Below are positions 25,818 through 35,500 of a DNA stretch of 64,000 nt, piece after piece. The position numbers and the translations under genes were made by a program. Each line of letters starts with the position of its first letter. Positions within the stretch are counted from its first letter, which is position 1. The stretch covers positions 1 to 64,000 of the forward strand of contig JBCBBJ010000015.1 in assembly GCA_038531745.1 (NCBI GenBank), in the 5' to 3' direction. Under the pieces are notes generated by a model that made no database searches, had not been told where the DNA came from, and saw only the letters and a program-made list of their open reading frames with translations. The stretch comes from CALLPQ01 sp038531745. GTDB taxonomy: Bacteria > Pseudomonadota > Alphaproteobacteria > Caulobacterales > Parvularculaceae.

Positions 25818-26921
25818 TTACTGGTCTTTTACAGCATCATAGAGCGCCGCCTCGAACGCATCGCTCGCCCGTCCCCAGGTGAACCGTTCGGCTGTGGTCC
25901 TGGCATTTCGGGATAGGGCTTCCCACGCTGTCGGCGATTTGGTGAGGACCGTTTGGACCCCCGTGGCCAGAGCCTCCGGCGTACGATCGGCACATAAGAA
26001 ACCGTTTGCTGCTGTGACCGCTTCGGTCGAAATGCCCGCATGGGTCGAAATGACCGGCGTGCCGCAGGCCATGGCTTCAATGATGGGCAAGCCAAAGCCT
26101 TCATGATCGCTGGTCACCAGCCACGCATCGCACATAGCATAAAGCCCCGGGATATCGGATTGCGCTGGGCGCTTTATGAACTGCGTGCGGTCTGGAAACT
26201 GGTGCGCGTCGAGGGGATCTTGCGCGCCGAAAACCAGAAACTGAAGATCAGCAATCTGCGCGGCTAAACGGTTTATCGTTGCCACAGCAAGATCAGGGTT
26301 TTTGAAGGCCGCGGAAGAATACATATATCCCAAGGTCGGCGGCCGACCGCGGACACGTTCAGGTGCTCGGAAACGGGCCAGATCAATACCATTTTCAACG
26401 AGGGTGCAGCCCTGTGCGCCGGGCCCCGATTGATCGGCCTCGACTTTTTCACACAGCCAGCGGCAAACCCCAATCTGATAAAAAGGATATCGATAGGTTT
26501 CGCGAACGCGGTCCGCGTCGGGCGCGCCGGGGTAAAGCGGCTCATAGCCTTGGATGAAATAAACCTTGCGACCTTTTTCGGGGCCCAGATTGCAAATCCA
26601 TTCGGCGGTTTCCCACCAGGTCGCGATAACCACATCGGCGTCCGGAAAATCATCCGTTGAGGGACCATCTGGGCGTTTAATCAGCGTTAGATCAAGGCCG
26701 GCCTCGTCAAAATGCTGGGTATTGATAGGGGATGCGGGCAGCCGGCCAGTTTTCACCAGCGACCGCACCATGGCGCGGGGGTTTGTGCGGCTATTGTCGA
26801 CGGCGACGATGTGAACCTGGTGGCCTTTCTCCTTCAGGCAGCGGGCATGGTCGGCAATGATCCGGATACCCCCTGAAAGATCGGGATTGCAGACAACGAA
26901 AGTGATCGTGAGTTTTCTCAT
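25818..26921 (-). CDS. family 4 glycosyltransferase
   Basis: 367 residues with a GT-B fold. The N-terminal SGGIRIIADHARCLKEKGH and the C-terminal DHEGFGLPIIEAMACGTPV are the GT4 hallmarks, the latter with the E-x7-E donor site. It transfers a sugar from a nucleotide-sugar donor with retention. It starts 12 bases after the flippase stop, placing it in a polysaccharide assembly operon. Sugar specificity is unknown. Confidence 0.92.
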   Translation of the reverse strand: MRKLTITFVVCNPDLSGGIRIIADHARCLKEKGHQVHIVAVDNSRTNPRAMVRSLVKTGRLPASPINTQHFDEAGLDLTLIKRPDGPSTDDFPDADVVIATWWETAEWICNLGPEKGRKVYFIQGYEPLYPGAPDADRVRETYRYPFYQIGVCRWLCEKVEADQSGPGAQGCTLVENGIDLARFRAPERVRGRPPTLGYMYSSAAFKNPDLAVATINRLAAQIADLQFLVFGAQDPLDAHQFPDRTQFIKRPAQSDIPGLYAMCDAWLVTSDHEGFGLPIIEAMACGTPVISTHAGISTEAVTAANGFLCADRTPEALATGVQTVLTKSPTAWEALSRNARTTAERFTWGRASDAFEAALYDAVKDQ

Positions 26922-26933
26922 CGTGAACCGTGG

Positions 26934-28412
26934 CTAGATAGCAGCAAGACCAAGCGCTGCTACAAATGCAAAGACAATCATGGGTACCTCGCGGACCGGC
27001 GATAAGCGGACATGCCTGCGCACATTTACCCAGCAAAAGGGCACAATGGAGAATTGAGCGAAGGCGGAAAACATGATTGCGGTTCTAAGGTCAGTTAATT
27101 GTAACATGATCGGCGTGAGCACAAGCATAAACACCATTGGAAATAACGTCATGATCATAAAATTTCGGCTTTCGCCAACCGCCAGCAAAACCGAACTAAG
27201 AAGATGATAGGGAAGCGCCAAGATAATAATTGCAAGGATTTTGAGGTAAGTGGTAACCGTCCCATAATCATCAGGGTAAAGAATAGTAAACGCAAAATCT
27301 GATAACAGAATAACAGCACAAAACAACAGGGCGTAGCCAATATCCAAATAGGTGCGGTACTGATAATAGACTGATGTCAAATCCTGTTTGCGCTCACGCC
27401 AAACCTCGGCTAACGAGGTATAGATGATCCGACGTTGTAGAATGTCCGAAAGAACGAGCGCAACGGTGATCCAGATGGTGGCGATTGCATAATAACCATA
27501 GTCTTCGCGTGCCATCACCGCGCCAAAGATGAAATGATCACCGCGTTGCGTCACAAACCCGGCAAAGGAGGCGACCAATAGCCATTTGCCAAAACTGAAA
27601 ATTTCGCCGAACAAGGCCCGGTCAAAGCCAATAAAAATGTCCGGTCCCTTCAAGAAAAAGTGAGAGCCCAACGTTGTCGCAATCGTGGCGGTCAAGGCAC
27701 CAAAGACCAACGAATAGGCGCCAGCCCCCAGGAAAAAAGCCGAGATCATACCGATCACCGCCAGGATTTGTGTGCTGATTTCAAGGGTCACCAGACGTTC
27801 CATTTTTAGATCACGCTGGCACAGCACCATTTTCAATGAACGCATTCCTTCCAGCAAACCGCATAGCGCAATAATCACCAAAAAAACCGGCAGGCGGGGG
27901 TCAACAAACACCGTGTCAGGATTAAAAAGCTCCCGGCCATTCAGCACCACAACACCCAGCGCCACCCCTAAAATCACGATGGCGATCAGGACGCCGCGCG
28001 CAAGCTGCATCGTGAAAGCCGTTGCCAAAAATCGCGGCTTATCACTTTCGTCACTTCGGATAATGCTGGTATTGATTCCTACATCGGAGACCATGATCAT
28101 CAGCACCTGAAGGGAAACGGTAATTGCCATTAGGCCGAAGGCATCAGCGGTCAAAAGCCGCGTCATAATCAGGTTTGAGAGCAAGCGGATGACTTGCCCG
28201 GCACCAAAACCGATTATTGAAACCGCCCCGCTTTGTAGAACCCTTTGTTTTAGGGGCGCTCGCGGCGGTGACACTAAATCAGGGCCCGCAGCGGCATCAG
28301 CCGCCACATCAGTTGGATGCTGCGCAGTGTTAGGCGCAGACGGGGCCCGATTGAGCGGTTTGGGTCCATTTTCTATTGACCGGTCATTGGAGGTTGAGGG
28401 GGCGCCGGTCAT
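26934..28412 (-). CDS. polysaccharide flippase (Wzx/RfbX type, MOP superfamily)
   Basis: 492 residues. A disordered N-terminus of about 55 residues is followed by 12 or so transmembrane helices. FGAGQVIRLLSNLIMTRLLTADAFGLMA is the usual first helix-loop of Wzx proteins (shown in part: TRLLTADAFGLMA). It moves lipid-linked oligosaccharide repeat units across the inner membrane. It is divergent from the Wzy-type gene and followed by GT4, so this is an exopolysaccharide or O-antigen module. Confidence 0.88.
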   Translation of the reverse strand: MTGAPSTSNDRSIENGPKPLNRAPSAPNTAQHPTDVAADAAAGPDLVSPPRAPLKQRVLQSGAVSIIGFGAGQVIRLLSNLIMTRLLTADAFGLMAITVSLQVLMIMVSDVGINTSIIRSDESDKPRFLATAFTMQLARGVLIAIVILGVALGVVVLNGRELFNPDTVFVDPRLPVFLVIIALCGLLEGMRSLKMVLCQRDLKMERLVTLEISTQILAVIGMISAFFLGAGAYSLVFGALTATIATTLGSHFFLKGPDIFIGFDRALFGEIFSFGKWLLVASFAGFVTQRGDHFIFGAVMAREDYGYYAIATIWITVALVLSDILQRRIIYTSLAEVWRERKQDLTSVYYQYRTYLDIGYALLFCAVILLSDFAFTILYPDDYGTVTTYLKILAIIILALPYHLLSSVLLAVGESRNFMIMTLFPMVFMLVLTPIMLQLTDLRTAIMFSAFAQFSIVPFCWVNVRRHVRLSPVREVPMIVFAFVAALGLAAI

Positions 28413-28726
28413 GGGCGGGTCATCTCCATTAAGAAGCCGCGTTAAAAAAAGAGCGGCAGGTTCCGTTTTTGCCCCGCAAACGCCGCTGCCAATGCAAAAG
28501 CGCTCGCCGGTCTACCATGCTGGCGTTGACACACAAGGGGACACCGCGTCCGGTCGCAATCCAGGGCCACGGTGTTGGACATAACCCAGCCCTTATTGAA
28601 GCCCTGTTAAAATTCGTCGCCTAGAACCGTTTTGAGGATGCCGCCGCAACGCTGATCGACGGCTGTTTGCCTGCCTCGTCAAAAGCGGCTATCTGCGGGC
28701 CTTCGTTTTCGGGTTGGAACCGGTCG
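28413..28726. other. divergent intergenic region
   Basis: About 314 bases between the flippase and the Wzy-type gene. I see no gene or strong repeat; it should hold both promoters. Confidence 0.4.
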
Positions 28727-30457
28727 GTGCTGAACAATATTAAAGCCTTGGTTTTGTTACTCCCCATCCTGTTTGGGGTGTTCTTCGTCGCCCGCTATGT
28801 GTTCAAGGATATCGTGGCGCCAAGGCGGATTGATCTGTGGCGGAACATTTTTATGGCCGTTACGGCTATTGGGTTCTTATCCCCGAATTTCTGGATCATG
28901 ATTTTGGCCTTGGGGGCAGTTGTTGCCTTGTTTGTTGGGTTGCGGCTGGAGAAAAATCTCGCGGCGCTTTTTATGGTAGTCATTTGTGCTCTCCCGCCGC
29001 AGGAGTTAGGCATTCCTGGCTTTGCCGGTATCAATCAGCTGTTCCCCATTTCGCCGCCATTGCTCATGTCGATCACGATTTTGGTGGGCGCTTTGTTTTA
29101 TACCGGTCGCTTGTTTCGACCGATAAAGGGTGCTTCGCTCACAGACTTTTTTATGATTGGGTTTGTGCTTTTGAGTATCGTTCTGGCCTTTCGCAATACC
29201 AGTCTCACCAATGGTTTGCGCGGTGTGTGGCTTTTGTTTCTGACAACCGGTTTGCCCTATCTGGTGATGAGCCGGTGGTCGCGGTCGCTGGAGGATTTTC
29301 GGGCCATCTATGTGGCGTTGATCGTACCGGTTTTGGCATTAGCCGGGGTTGCGCTTTTGGAAACCGTATTTTCGTGGCACTTCTATGCTATGCCCGCCAT
29401 GAATTGGCATGGGCCGGTCGCTTCCCCTTATGTTTACCGTTCGGGTTTTCTGCGCGTTTATGCGTCGTTGATCGGGCCCATTGAGTTCGGCTTTGTCCTT
29501 GTGGTGACCATGTGTTTGGCGCTCGCGGTGATGAGCTCAAAGATATCCAAAGTCATGAGTATTTCCGGGCTTGGCGGTTTTGCAGGGGCATTGCTTTTTA
29601 CCTTCTCGCGAGGGCCGTGGCTGGGCGGTATAATCGCCATCATTAGTTATTTTGCTGTGGGCCCCAAGGGGATCAGCCGGTCGATCATGATGGGGTTTGT
29701 GGGGGCGATCCTCGCGACAGGGATTTTGATATCCCCCATGGGCGAGGGGATCGTTCAGGCTCTGCCATTCGCCAATAACGCCAATGCCGAGGCGGATGAG
29801 ACCATCAGCTATCGCCAGAAGCTGTTCAAGAATGGTGTTGAGGTGATTATGGAGCGCCCGCTGTTTGGCTCCACAACCTTTTATGAGCACCCTAAAATGA
29901 TTGCGTTGACCCAGGGGCAAGGCATTATTGATCTTGTTAACAGCTATATCCAGGTGGCGCTGGCCAAGGGGCTTGTGGGGCTCTTTTTCTTTACGGGTAT
30001 CTTATTGAGCGCCATGTGGGCAGCCTTCCGCGCCATGGGTCTGTCTAAAAACCAAGCTCCTGAAATGTCAGCCTATGCGCGCGGGGGGTTCTCGGCCATG
30101 ATTGCTATTATCCTTGTGCTGGCCACCACGTCATCGAACCCGCCGTTGCCCATCCTGTATTTTTCAATTGCGGGCCTATGCGTCAGTATACGCCGTATTG
30201 TGGAGGCCGAGCGGCAGAATGATTTTGCCGGTATCACTGCGGGAGCGTCTGGCCATGGCGGGCAAATCGATCGCCAAGCGGGCCCGCTGGCCACACAGTC
30301 CATCCGCAAAGCCTCTCAATTACAGGAAAGCCGCGCCGAAGCCCGGGATGCTGAAGCGTTGGCCCTGGCTCGCAAGAATGCCGAACGCAAACGCGCCGTG
30401 CGCGCCCGCGATATTCCAGCCCATTTGCGTCAATATGTGCCGCCATCTGATGACTAG
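28727..30457 (+). CDS. O-antigen ligase/polymerase family membrane protein (Wzy-like)
   Basis: About 576 residues from a GTG at 28727; a TTG at 28667 is possible and neither has a strong ribosome site. It has about 10-12 transmembrane helices with the family signature region FTFSRGPWLGGIIAIISY and a large periplasmic loop with RQKLFKNGVEVIMERPLFG. The C-terminal 70 residues are a charged, Ala/Arg-rich tail. Such proteins polymerise or ligate lipid-linked repeat units. Divergent from the flippase. Confidence 0.85.
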   Translation: MLNNIKALVLLLPILFGVFFVARYVFKDIVAPRRIDLWRNIFMAVTAIGFLSPNFWIMILALGAVVALFVGLRLEKNLAALFMVVICALPPQELGIPGFAGINQLFPISPPLLMSITILVGALFYTGRLFRPIKGASLTDFFMIGFVLLSIVLAFRNTSLTNGLRGVWLLFLTTGLPYLVMSRWSRSLEDFRAIYVALIVPVLALAGVALLETVFSWHFYAMPAMNWHGPVASPYVYRSGFLRVYASLIGPIEFGFVLVVTMCLALAVMSSKISKVMSISGLGGFAGALLFTFSRGPWLGGIIAIISYFAVGPKGISRSIMMGFVGAILATGILISPMGEGIVQALPFANNANAEADETISYRQKLFKNGVEVIMERPLFGSTTFYEHPKMIALTQGQGIIDLVNSYIQVALAKGLVGLFFFTGILLSAMWAAFRAMGLSKNQAPEMSAYARGGFSAMIAIILVLATTSSNPPLPILYFSIAGLCVSIRRIVEAERQNDFAGITAGASGHGGQIDRQAGPLATQSIRKASQLQESRAEARDAEALALARKNAERKRAVRARDIPAHLRQYVPPSDD

Positions 30458-30845
30458 TGGATGTGACGGTATCTTGCCGTTGTCTTGGTGGGGCGCTCGT
30501 GGATAACCAGCTTACCGGCCCTTATTGCGGTGAGTATGTCGATGAGGTCCGCCGCTTTGTCGTACGGATTTTTTCGTACCCTTCGGACCGATTGAAAGAC
30601 GCCCAGGGTCAAGCCCCGTTACACAAAGCCATCGTCAAGAGGGTAGAATGGGCTTGACCCCAGTGGCTTGCATTTTCGTCGCACTGATTCTTTTCCCCAT
30701 TGCCCGGGTCAAGTGTTGATTTCCCCCACGGTTCATCGTCAAACTGCGCGCGAGACCCCACATCTTGGGGGTATGATGGGAAAAAACACTAAATAAGGTA
30801 ATATCGACCTCGTTTTTGAGGCGAAATGGAAAAGGACGATACCCC
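30458..30845. other. intergenic region upstream of nrdB with a long inverted repeat
   Basis: 388 bases. GGGTCAAGCCC (30606-30616) and GGGCTTGACCC (30650-30660) are perfect 11-base inverted arms. A third GGGTCAAG occurs at about 30706. A 66-residue frame at 30457-30657 has no family-like content. The arms could be a hairpin terminator for the upstream gene, though there is no T-run, or an operator for nrdB. Confidence 0.45.
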
Positions 30846-31892
30846 ATGCTGGACGCCGCAGAACCGTTGGACGCGATCAACCGCACCGGTCTTTTGACCC
30901 CCTCTCATAGCTACAAGCCATTTCGCTATCCCTGGGCGTTTGATTTCTGGAAACGCCAGCAACAAGTCCACTGGATGCCCGAGGAAGTGCCGCTGGGCGA
31001 AGACTGTAAAGACTGGGCGAACAAGCTCACCGACAGTGAGCGCAACCTCCTGACCCAGATTTTTCGGTTCTTCACCCAGTCCGATGTGGAAGTGAACGAC
31101 AATTACATGGAGCGCTACGCGCGCGTCTTCAAACCCACCGAGGTGAAGATGATGCTCTCGGCGTTCTCCAACATTGAGACCATCCATATCGCGGCCTATG
31201 CGCTGTTGCTTGAAACCATCGGCATGCCCGAGAGTGAGTTTTCCGCCTTCATGGAATATGAGGCCATGGCCGACAAGCATGACTATATGCAGGGGTTTGG
31301 CGTGGAGACCGAGGCCGATATCGCCCGCACCGTGGCGATGTTCGGGGGCTTCACCGAAGGCTTACAGCTCTTTGCCTCCTTCGCGATGCTGATGAATTTT
31401 CCGCGCCAGAACAAGATGAAAGGCATGGGCCAGATCGTGACCTGGTCGATCCGTGACGAGAGCCTGCATTGTGAAGGCATGATCAAGCTTTACCATGCTT
31501 TTGCCAAGGAAACCGGCTGTGTGACGAAAGCGGTGGCCGATGACATTGTCCAGTGCTGTGAGACGGTGGTGGGCCTGGAAGACAAGTTTATCGATCTCGC
31601 GTTCGAGATGGGTCCGGTGGACGGCATGACCCCGGACGATATCAAAAACTATATCCGTTACATCGCCGACTGGCGGTTGGGCCAACTAGACCTGCCCAAG
31701 CTCTATGGCATCGAAAAACACCCCCTCCCATGGCTGACCGAAATCCTCAACGGCGTCGAACACGCCAACTTCTTTGAAGCGCGCGCCACGGAATATTCCA
31801 AAGGCGCCACAAAGGGTGACTGGCACGGCGATGAAGGCGTGTGGAACCAGTTTGACCAATGGAAAGCCACGCGCGCTGTGGCGGCGGAGTAA
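30846..31892 (+). CDS. nrdB: class I ribonucleoside-diphosphate reductase, beta subunit
   Basis: 348 residues from the ATG at 30846 with AAAAGGA 9 bases upstream. All di-iron ligands are visible: D80, E111, H114, E171, E205 and H208, plus the radical Tyr118 in ETIHIAAY, matching E115-H118-Y122 of the E. coli protein. It supplies the tyrosyl radical to NrdA for reduction of ribonucleotides. No nrdA gene is near, so the subunits are encoded apart. Convergent with the GyrI-like gene. Confidence 0.96.
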   Translation: MLDAAEPLDAINRTGLLTPSHSYKPFRYPWAFDFWKRQQQVHWMPEEVPLGEDCKDWANKLTDSERNLLTQIFRFFTQSDVEVNDNYMERYARVFKPTEVKMMLSAFSNIETIHIAAYALLLETIGMPESEFSAFMEYEAMADKHDYMQGFGVETEADIARTVAMFGGFTEGLQLFASFAMLMNFPRQNKMKGMGQIVTWSIRDESLHCEGMIKLYHAFAKETGCVTKAVADDIVQCCETVVGLEDKFIDLAFEMGPVDGMTPDDIKNYIRYIADWRLGQLDLPKLYGIEKHPLPWLTEILNGVEHANFFEARATEYSKGATKGDWHGDEGVWNQFDQWKATRAVAAE

Positions 31893-31933
31893 AACCGAGA
31901 GTAGGATGGGTTGAGCCTTCGGTTCTACCCGCC

Positions 31934-32440
31934 CTACCCAACCATCCGAGTAATCCGCGTACGCACGTCTTTTTCGGCCACCGTTTCCGGGTCGTCTATA
32001 TATTCTTCCCAGACGAGGGGCCCGGGGGTGATGTTTTGGATAGCCATGTAATCCCACAGGGCTTTGTGGGCGCTATTCAAATCGGCGTAGCTGCCCACAT
32101 GAACCGTTTGAATGGCATCGCCCGCCGGGATGGTATTCAGTTGTAGGCCTTCGGGGGCATCAGCGGTGTTGATCAGCTCAGTGACTTTTTCGACGGCCTG
32201 CTTTGACAGGAAAAATCCGGTTCGAAAGGTCATCGTACCCCCCTCGGGCATTTGCGGGTATAACGCAACCGGCATGGAGACGGGGGTGATCCCCTGGGCG
32301 GCGTTAAAGCCATAGACCGCACCAAAACCGGCGCCCATAGCCTCGGCGATGGCTGGGCCGTCCATGGTACAGGTCTTTTCTACGAACAAAAACAACCGCT
32401 CAGGCAGGGAAATGCGATCATAGGCCGGCGGAATGGTCAT
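31934..32440 (-). CDS. GyrI-like / AraC effector-binding domain protein
   Basis: 168 residues of a stand-alone GyrI-like small-molecule-binding domain: AIQTVHVGSYADLNSAHKAL and the C-terminal VWEEYIDDPETV are family blocks. No DNA-binding domain is present. Members bind hydrophobic ligands or inhibit proteins such as gyrase. The ligand is unknown. Its start abuts a decayed methyltransferase on the other strand. Confidence 0.8.
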   Translation of the reverse strand: MTIPPAYDRISLPERLFLFVEKTCTMDGPAIAEAMGAGFGAVYGFNAAQGITPVSMPVALYPQMPEGGTMTFRTGFFLSKQAVEKVTELINTADAPEGLQLNTIPAGDAIQTVHVGSYADLNSAHKALWDYMAIQNITPGPLVWEEYIDDPETVAEKDVRTRITRMVG

Positions 32441-32453
32441 GATTGTGGCTTCC

Positions 32454-32930
32454 TTACGTTATCATGCGCAGACTAAACGCGCTCTTGTTGATTACAATTC
32501 GCGGCTCGTGCGCTGGTGCGCGCAACCTGCCCGGTACGTTTGCGCAGAACCAGGTGACGCCGCCGCTCGATTTTCCTGAAGCGCATTTCGATGCGGTGTG
32601 GCTCTGTCTGTGTTCACCCATCTGCGCCTTGACACCCAGAACCAGTGGCTGGCCGAATTGGCCCGCGTCGTGCGGCCCGGCGGTACCGTTGTGGTCACCT
32701 TTCACGATGAAACCCATCCGGGCCTTGACCTTGTCGGACTGACCGAGGAGGCGCTCCTGGAAAAGCAGTTCCATATTCACAATGACCGCGCTGAGGGATC
32801 AAACTTTATCTCAACCTTCCAGACCCTGGACTTTATGCAAAATCAGTGTCAGGAGCATTTCACCGTCTGCGAGATTGTGCCCAGTCGCGAAACACCCCTG
32901 ATCCAGGCTGCGGCCGTCCTGCGCCGGTAA
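32454..32930 (+). pseudogene. decayed SAM-dependent methyltransferase, 5'-truncated and frameshifted twice
   Basis: Three frame segments join into one methyltransferase. The first is ALVDYNSRLVRWCA, the second NLPGTFAQNQVTPPLDFPE to HFDAV, the third ALSVFTHLRLDTQNQWLAEL and ARVVRPGGTVVVTFH to the stop at 32930. The first shift lies near 32515-32525 (a CG slip in a GCGCGC run would do it) and the second near 32598-32602 (one G missing after GTGTGG). The N-terminal part with the glycine-rich SAM loop is absent; similarity begins right at the GyrI-like gene start. The joined reading is inference, but the fit to family spacing is strong. Confidence 0.75.
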
Positions 32931-32983
32931 GGGCACTCTTTCAACGCTCGCCTCGGATCGCGCCAGCACGCACACGCGTTTGA

Positions 32984-34318
32984 TCAAAATACGGAGAATG
33001 AATCGGTGACCGCACTGGTGCCGTAACCGCCCGGTTGGCTGGCGCCGCCTAGGGTGTAGATGGTGTCGCCAATGCTCACCGCGCCGTGGCCATGGCGGGG
33101 CCGGGGCATCAGGCCGGCGGAACGCCAGCGGTCTTCCGATGTATCAAACGCCCAGATTTCGCGGTAGACGCCGCCATTGCCGGTTCGCCCGGAAAAAAAC
33201 TCGCCCCCAAAAACAAAGATCGTATTGCCAATGGCGGCCGCGGCGGTGCCGCCCTGCGCCTTGGGCATGGGGCGCATGGTCTGCCAACGGTCGGCGAGGG
33301 GGTCGTAGGCTTCGCTCACGGCAAGATTGCCGCCATTCACCGTGCGTCCGCCAAAGGTATAGATCGCCCCGCGCAAGCCTACAGCGGCCATGGAGTTGCG
33401 CGGTGTGGGCATGGGCGCGGCCTCAAACCAGCGGTCGCCCCGCGCATCATAGACATAGTGTTTATCCGTATCAATATGATCTGACCACGAACCATTTAGG
33501 CTCCCCGTGGGGGAACGCCCACCGGCGATATGGATAAACCCGCCAACGGAAACGCATGCCGCTTCGGCCTGGGGTATCGGCATAGGGGCCATGGCGCGCC
33601 AGCGGCCATTGATATCGTCGAGGCGCCATACCTCATTACGCATGGTCCAGCCCGTATGGGTGCTGGTCTCGCCCGGGCGGCGACGCCGTCTATCAGGGGT
33701 TGAAAATCCGCCCAGGGCGAACAGGAACCCATTATGGGGAACAAGGTGGAGGTGATGGCGCGGCCCAGGCAATTTTGGTCCGGTTTTCCATGTGTTCGTG
33801 GCCGGATCGAAGACAAAGCTTTGATCGCTGGCCCGAAATTGACCGCGATCAACACCGGTGATGCCGCCCGCGCTGACGATAATATTAAACCGTTGTGCGC
33901 GCAGGGCCCGCGTGCCCTGACGTCTCGCGATGGTTTCGGTCCAGAACGGGGCGGGGTAAATCTCCTGCACCGGGATCGGCATATCCGCCAACCGCGCCCA
34001 TCGTCCATTGATAGCGCCGCCTCCTGCACCAGGTTTGAGGGAGGGCGGCCGCAAACCATCGGAAAGAGGTCCGCCAGGCGAACGCCCATCAGCTAAAGGA
34101 TTGCGGGGCCGGGCATCTTGCAGGGCTGCGTGGGCCGCCGGGCCCGCCAGTACCCCTCCTAAACCGGCAGTGAGTCCAAAACTGGCGGCAGCTTTAATGA
34201 CTGCCCGGCGGCTTTGCGCCGGCGCCCCGCTGACACCGCGAAGTCGGCGCGCGCCGTTTTCTTCGCTGCCGTCAGGCGGGTTGCCGCCTTGGTTTTCAGG
34301 CCCCCAATTCCTCGTCAT
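32984..34318 (-). CDS. Tat-exported kelch-repeat protein
   Basis: 444 residues. A twin-arginine signal (SRRAVIK, R37-R38) is followed by a hydrophobic stretch ending near AHA. At least five kelch blades follow, each with a GG pair and a downstream W: LFALGGFS, IHIAGGRS, IYTFGGRT, FVFGGEFF and IYTLGGAS. The repeats form a beta-propeller, and propeller proteins bind glycans or proteins or act as oxidases. No enzyme motif is seen. Monocistronic. Confidence 0.87.
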   Translation of the reverse strand: MTRNWGPENQGGNPPDGSEENGARRLRGVSGAPAQSRRAVIKAAASFGLTAGLGGVLAGPAAHAALQDARPRNPLADGRSPGGPLSDGLRPPSLKPGAGGGAINGRWARLADMPIPVQEIYPAPFWTETIARRQGTRALRAQRFNIIVSAGGITGVDRGQFRASDQSFVFDPATNTWKTGPKLPGPRHHLHLVPHNGFLFALGGFSTPDRRRRRPGETSTHTGWTMRNEVWRLDDINGRWRAMAPMPIPQAEAACVSVGGFIHIAGGRSPTGSLNGSWSDHIDTDKHYVYDARGDRWFEAAPMPTPRNSMAAVGLRGAIYTFGGRTVNGGNLAVSEAYDPLADRWQTMRPMPKAQGGTAAAAIGNTIFVFGGEFFSGRTGNGGVYREIWAFDTSEDRWRSAGLMPRPRHGHGAVSIGDTIYTLGGASQPGGYGTSAVTDSFSVF

Positions 34319-34413
34319 GTCTTACCCACTCTTCCCCAATCCAACGCATCTTGTGGGGCGGAGTCTATCATGAACAGCATCGGCGCAACAGGGCGGCGAC
34401 CGCGTCGTTTCAC

Positions 34414-35037
34414 TTAGCCATTTGCTGCGGTAATCACGGCACAGGCAATACGCCCGCCGGTCCCGCCTTTAGGTTGTGTGCGGTGGTCGTCGCGGTTGGT
34501 GTGCACCACGATGGTAAAACCATCCTCATCGAGCAGCGGGTAGGGCCCGTTAAGGGCGGTATTTTCCTCTGATGGGAAAAGCGAGACACCGGTGCGGTAG
34601 AGTTCGGCAGTGGCGCGCCCGTCGCCATGGGCATAGATGTTGGGCAGGTTAGCGCGTTTGCTGCCTGCGGGGTTGAGGAGCCCATGGGCGTTATTGTCAG
34701 GGTTCACATGCCCGCCGGATGCCTTGAAGCCTTCGCCGGGATCACTGCAATCGCCAACTTGGTGCAAGTGGATGCCGTGCCACCCCGCGCTTAGCCCCTT
34801 CATATCGATCAGGATCATCACCGCGCCGCCCGGCGCCTCGGTAAAGACGGCTGAGCCGATTTCCTCGCCAGCGGTGTCAACGAACGTGCCAACCGCATCG
34901 CGGTCATCGGCAATGGTAAGGCTGGTCAGCAGCGGATCGGTGTTTGCAGTGTCGCCGGCCCGCCCGCCGCCACAGCCGGCAAGAACGCCGACGGAGAAAA
35001 GGGTAACTGATGCGGTTTGCAGCCAATTTGAGGTCAT
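34414..35037 (-). CDS. sodC: Cu/Zn superoxide dismutase, lipoprotein
   Basis: 207 residues, with AAGGAG 6 bases before the ATG. The lipobox LAGC gives C22, so it is lipid-anchored. Metal sites are present: WHGIHLHQVGDC, GGHVNPDNNAHG, AHGDG and HTNRDDHRTQP, with the closing GGRIACAVI. It dismutates superoxide in the periplasm. It fits with the oxidant-linked haloperoxidases elsewhere in the window. Confidence 0.95.
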   Translation of the reverse strand: MTSNWLQTASVTLFSVGVLAGCGGGRAGDTANTDPLLTSLTIADDRDAVGTFVDTAGEEIGSAVFTEAPGGAVMILIDMKGLSAGWHGIHLHQVGDCSDPGEGFKASGGHVNPDNNAHGLLNPAGSKRANLPNIYAHGDGRATAELYRTGVSLFPSEENTALNGPYPLLDEDGFTIVVHTNRDDHRTQPKGGTGGRIACAVITAANG

Positions 35038-35500
35038 CGCATGCTCCTTGCGGTAGAATTAGGGTACGCTGTGCATACCGGGCTCCCCCCAGTAACGCAA
35101 AGCGGGGGCAGCCGGAAAGGTGAAGCAATATCGTCCAACGCGTCCCCATGGCGTCGGTCGGGCAGGGGGCTTACAATCGACACAAAAAGGGTTTGCGCGC
35201 GCGGCGGCGGCGGCCAACCGCAAGGGGTGTGTCCGCGACATTACCATCTTGGCAGTATTGTCGTTGTGGCGTTGTCATCTCAGCGTGGTGCAGGGCACTG
35301 ATTTGTGCTTTTTTTGTCGATCTGAGCAATTCCATTGCCGTCCATGCGATAATACGTGCGAATTAAGCGGCGAAGCGCAGCCCCGTAATTGAATCACAGG
35401 GCGATTGGCGGTTAACTCACAGGTGAACAGCCCGCGCGCGCCGGTCCGAGACCGATCAAGCGCCCCCGCATTGAAAAAACAACCTGATCTGGAGACACCC
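35038..35500. other. intergenic region between sodC and M3 peptidase
   Basis: 463 bases between divergent genes. A GC-rich hairpin (GCTCCCCCC ... GGGGGCAGC, about 35081-35112) lies near the sodC side. No convincing gene is seen; both promoters must be here. Confidence 0.4.

Noticed and set aside
30457..30657. 66-residue frame after the Wzy-type gene
   Set aside because: No ribosome site, no family-like composition, and it spans one arm of the inverted repeat before nrdB.
30783..30800. Possible NrdR box (ACACTAAATAAGGTAA)
   Set aside because: Only a partial match to the NrdR consensus and a single copy; too weak to call.
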